Shown: positions 5,619-6,372 of the stretch, piece after piece
Layout of the letters: each line of letters starts with the position of its first letter
How positions within the stretch are numbered: position 1 is the stretch's first letter
Source of the DNA: Bacteroidota bacterium
Lineage (GTDB): Bacteria > Bacteroidota > Bacteroidia > CAMBQF01
Assembly (NCBI GenBank): GCA_027483285.1
Contig: JAIXUZ010000407.1
Location: 1-6,372, forward strand
Length of the DNA stretch: 6,372 nucleotides
Direction of reading: 5' to 3'
Notes under the pieces: generated by a model
The model's input: only the letters and a program-made list of their open reading frames with translations
What the model was told of the DNA's origin: nothing
Database searches by the model: none
Position numbers and translations under genes: made by a program

Positions 5619-5671
5619 AATAGAGGAGAACATACTACGTAATCCTTTGTTGTATTGAAAATTAAACTTTT

Positions 5672-6001
5672 ATGATTACCGTTTCAGAAACAGCAAAAAA
5701 TAAGGTAGTGGGCCTTCTTAGCGAAGAAGGTAAAAACCCTGCCGAAAGTTATATCCGAGTAGGGGTAGAAAGTGGTGGCTGCTCAGGCTTATCATACAAG
5801 CTGGAGTTTAGTAACGAACTTCGTCCCGACGACCAGGTATTTGAAGATAAAGGCGTTAAAATAGCCGTAGATAAAAAAAGCTTTTTGTATTTGATAGGTA
5901 CTGAGTTAGATTACTCTGGCGGTATCAACGGCAAAGGCTTTGAATTTAATAACCCTAACGCCAAGCGCACCTGCGGTTGTGGCGAGAGTTTTTCGCTTTA
6001 A
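5672..6001 (+). CDS. sufA: A-type Fe-S cluster carrier (SufA/IscA/HesB family)
   Basis: This 109-residue HesB/IscA-family protein is of normal length. It carries the three conserved cysteines: Cys37 in GGCSGLSYKL and Cys101/Cys103 in the C-terminal TCGCGESF motif. Together these bind a [2Fe-2S] or [4Fe-4S] cluster between subunits. A-type carriers accept clusters from the SufBCD scaffold and hand them to apo-enzymes in the cytoplasm. The IDYSGGINGKGFEFNNPNA-type stretch (here LDYSGGINGKGFEFNNPNA, about 79-97) is also diagnostic. It is the first gene of the suf operon, 22 bp before sufB. The start is the ATG at 5672 after an A/T-rich leader. Sequence alone does not separate SufA, IscA and ErpA; the symbol rests on the sufB neighbour. 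Confidence 0.92.
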   Translation: MITVSETAKNKVVGLLSEEGKNPAESYIRVGVESGGCSGLSYKLEFSNELRPDDQVFEDKGVKIAVDKKSFLYLIGTELDYSGGINGKGFEFNNPNAKRTCGCGESFSL

Positions 6002-6023
6002 CAGTTAAATAATATAGCCCGTA

Positions 6024-6372
6024 ATGGCACAAGATATTTTAGAAGAAATCACCTCGTCGGAATACAAGTACGGCTTTGTAACAGACATTGAGGCCGATAG
6101 CGCGCCTAAAGGCCTGAGCGAAGACATTGTACGCTTTATTTCGGCAAAAAAGAACGAGCCCGAGTGGATGCTTGAGTACCGTTTAAAAGCTTACCGCTAT
6201 TGGCTTAAAATGGAAGAGCCAACCTGGGCGCACGTTCATTACCCCAAAATCGATTTTCAGAATATCATCTACTACTCGGCACCCAAGCAAACCAAGGTGC
6301 TAAATAGCTTAGATGAGGTAGACCCTGAATTGCTAAAAACATTTGAAAAGCTGGGCATATCGCTAGAGGAGC
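6024..6372 (+). CDS. sufB: Fe-S assembly scaffold SufB, N-terminal fragment
   Basis: This is the first 116 codons of a gene cut by the right edge. SufB is the cluster-assembly subunit of the cytoplasmic SufBC2D complex, on which Fe-S clusters form from sulfur delivered by SufS/SufE. The N-terminal part is typical: EITSSEYKYGFVTDIEADSAPKGLSEDIVRFIS, then KNEPEWMLEYRLKAYRYWLKM and EEPTWAHVHYPKIDFQNIIYYSAPK, the region that precedes the beta-helix core. The family is about 480 residues, so roughly three quarters is missing, including the core residues and the SufC contact site. It follows sufA by 22 bp with no terminator between them, so the two share one transcript. sufC and sufD are expected next but are not visible. 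Confidence 0.95.
   Translation, partial: MAQDILEEITSSEYKYGFVTDIEADSAPKGLSEDIVRFISAKKNEPEWMLEYRLKAYRYWLKMEEPTWAHVHYPKIDFQNIIYYSAPKQTKVLNSLDEVDPELLKTFEKLGISLEE

Larger units (their letters stand above)
5527..5671 (+). other. suf operon leader and control region
   Basis: This noncoding gap separates the transglutaminase stop from sufA. It holds a pyrimidine-rich run (5537-5553), the suf promoter and a dyad at the transcription start. A purine run GAGGAGAA (about 5622-5630) looks like a Shine-Dalgarno sequence but lies over 40 bp from the sufA ATG, with no start codon at a suitable distance. I see no clear terminator for the transglutaminase gene. Confidence 0.55.

Noticed and set aside
5622..5671. 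A small leader peptide after the GAGGAGAA purine run
   Set aside because: No ATG, GTG or TTG start lies at a suitable distance with a meaningful frame; the nearest TTG frame stops within a few codons.

Overview
The window looks like a chromosomal piece of a Bacteroidota genome. The evidence is threefold: start codons sit behind A/T-rich leaders with no Shine-Dalgarno sequence, several genes carry TAnnTTTG-like -7 boxes, and a suf operon opens with an A-type carrier followed by sufB. Protein sequences and GC content (about 45-50% in the core genes sampled) would suit a Sphingobacteriales/Chitinophagales-type organism, but that finer placement is a guess.

Layout. The left third is on the minus strand. 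It holds the N-terminal 81 codons of acetyl-CoA synthetase, cut by the left edge, preceded in transcription order by a two-gene unit. That unit is a membrane-anchored DUF2953-like protein followed by a GerW/YtfJ-like glycine-rich protein, the same pairing as ytfI-ytfJ of sporulating Bacillota. From about 1407 to 3268 the DNA becomes clearly AT-rich. This part holds a 115-residue protein of unknown function and a 432-residue DUF262 (ParB/Srx-type) protein with a C-terminal HNH nuclease domain, which resembles a single-chain GmrSD-like or SspE-like DNA-defence nuclease. A further minus-strand gene (3269-4345) encodes a 358-residue protein with a charged helical N-terminal part, one membrane segment and a small C-terminal domain reminiscent of DUF4359. 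Its base composition shifts partway along.

Between about 4380 and 4540 is a noncoding stretch made almost wholly of nested inverted repeats, forming two separate palindromic elements. The right part is on the plus strand: a secreted transglutaminase-like protein with an intact Cys-His-Asp triad, then the suf iron-sulfur assembly operon (sufA/iscA-type carrier and the start of sufB), which continues past the right edge. A strong Bacteroidota promoter precedes sufA, with a 13-bp dyad at the expected transcription start.

How they work together. The outer genes are ordinary core metabolism (acetate activation, Fe-S biogenesis). The middle part reads as an accessory patch, with the DUF262-HNH nuclease as the candidate defence gene and two unknown genes on the same strand that may or may not be linked to it. 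No transposase, integrase, tRNA, rRNA or CRISPR array was seen.
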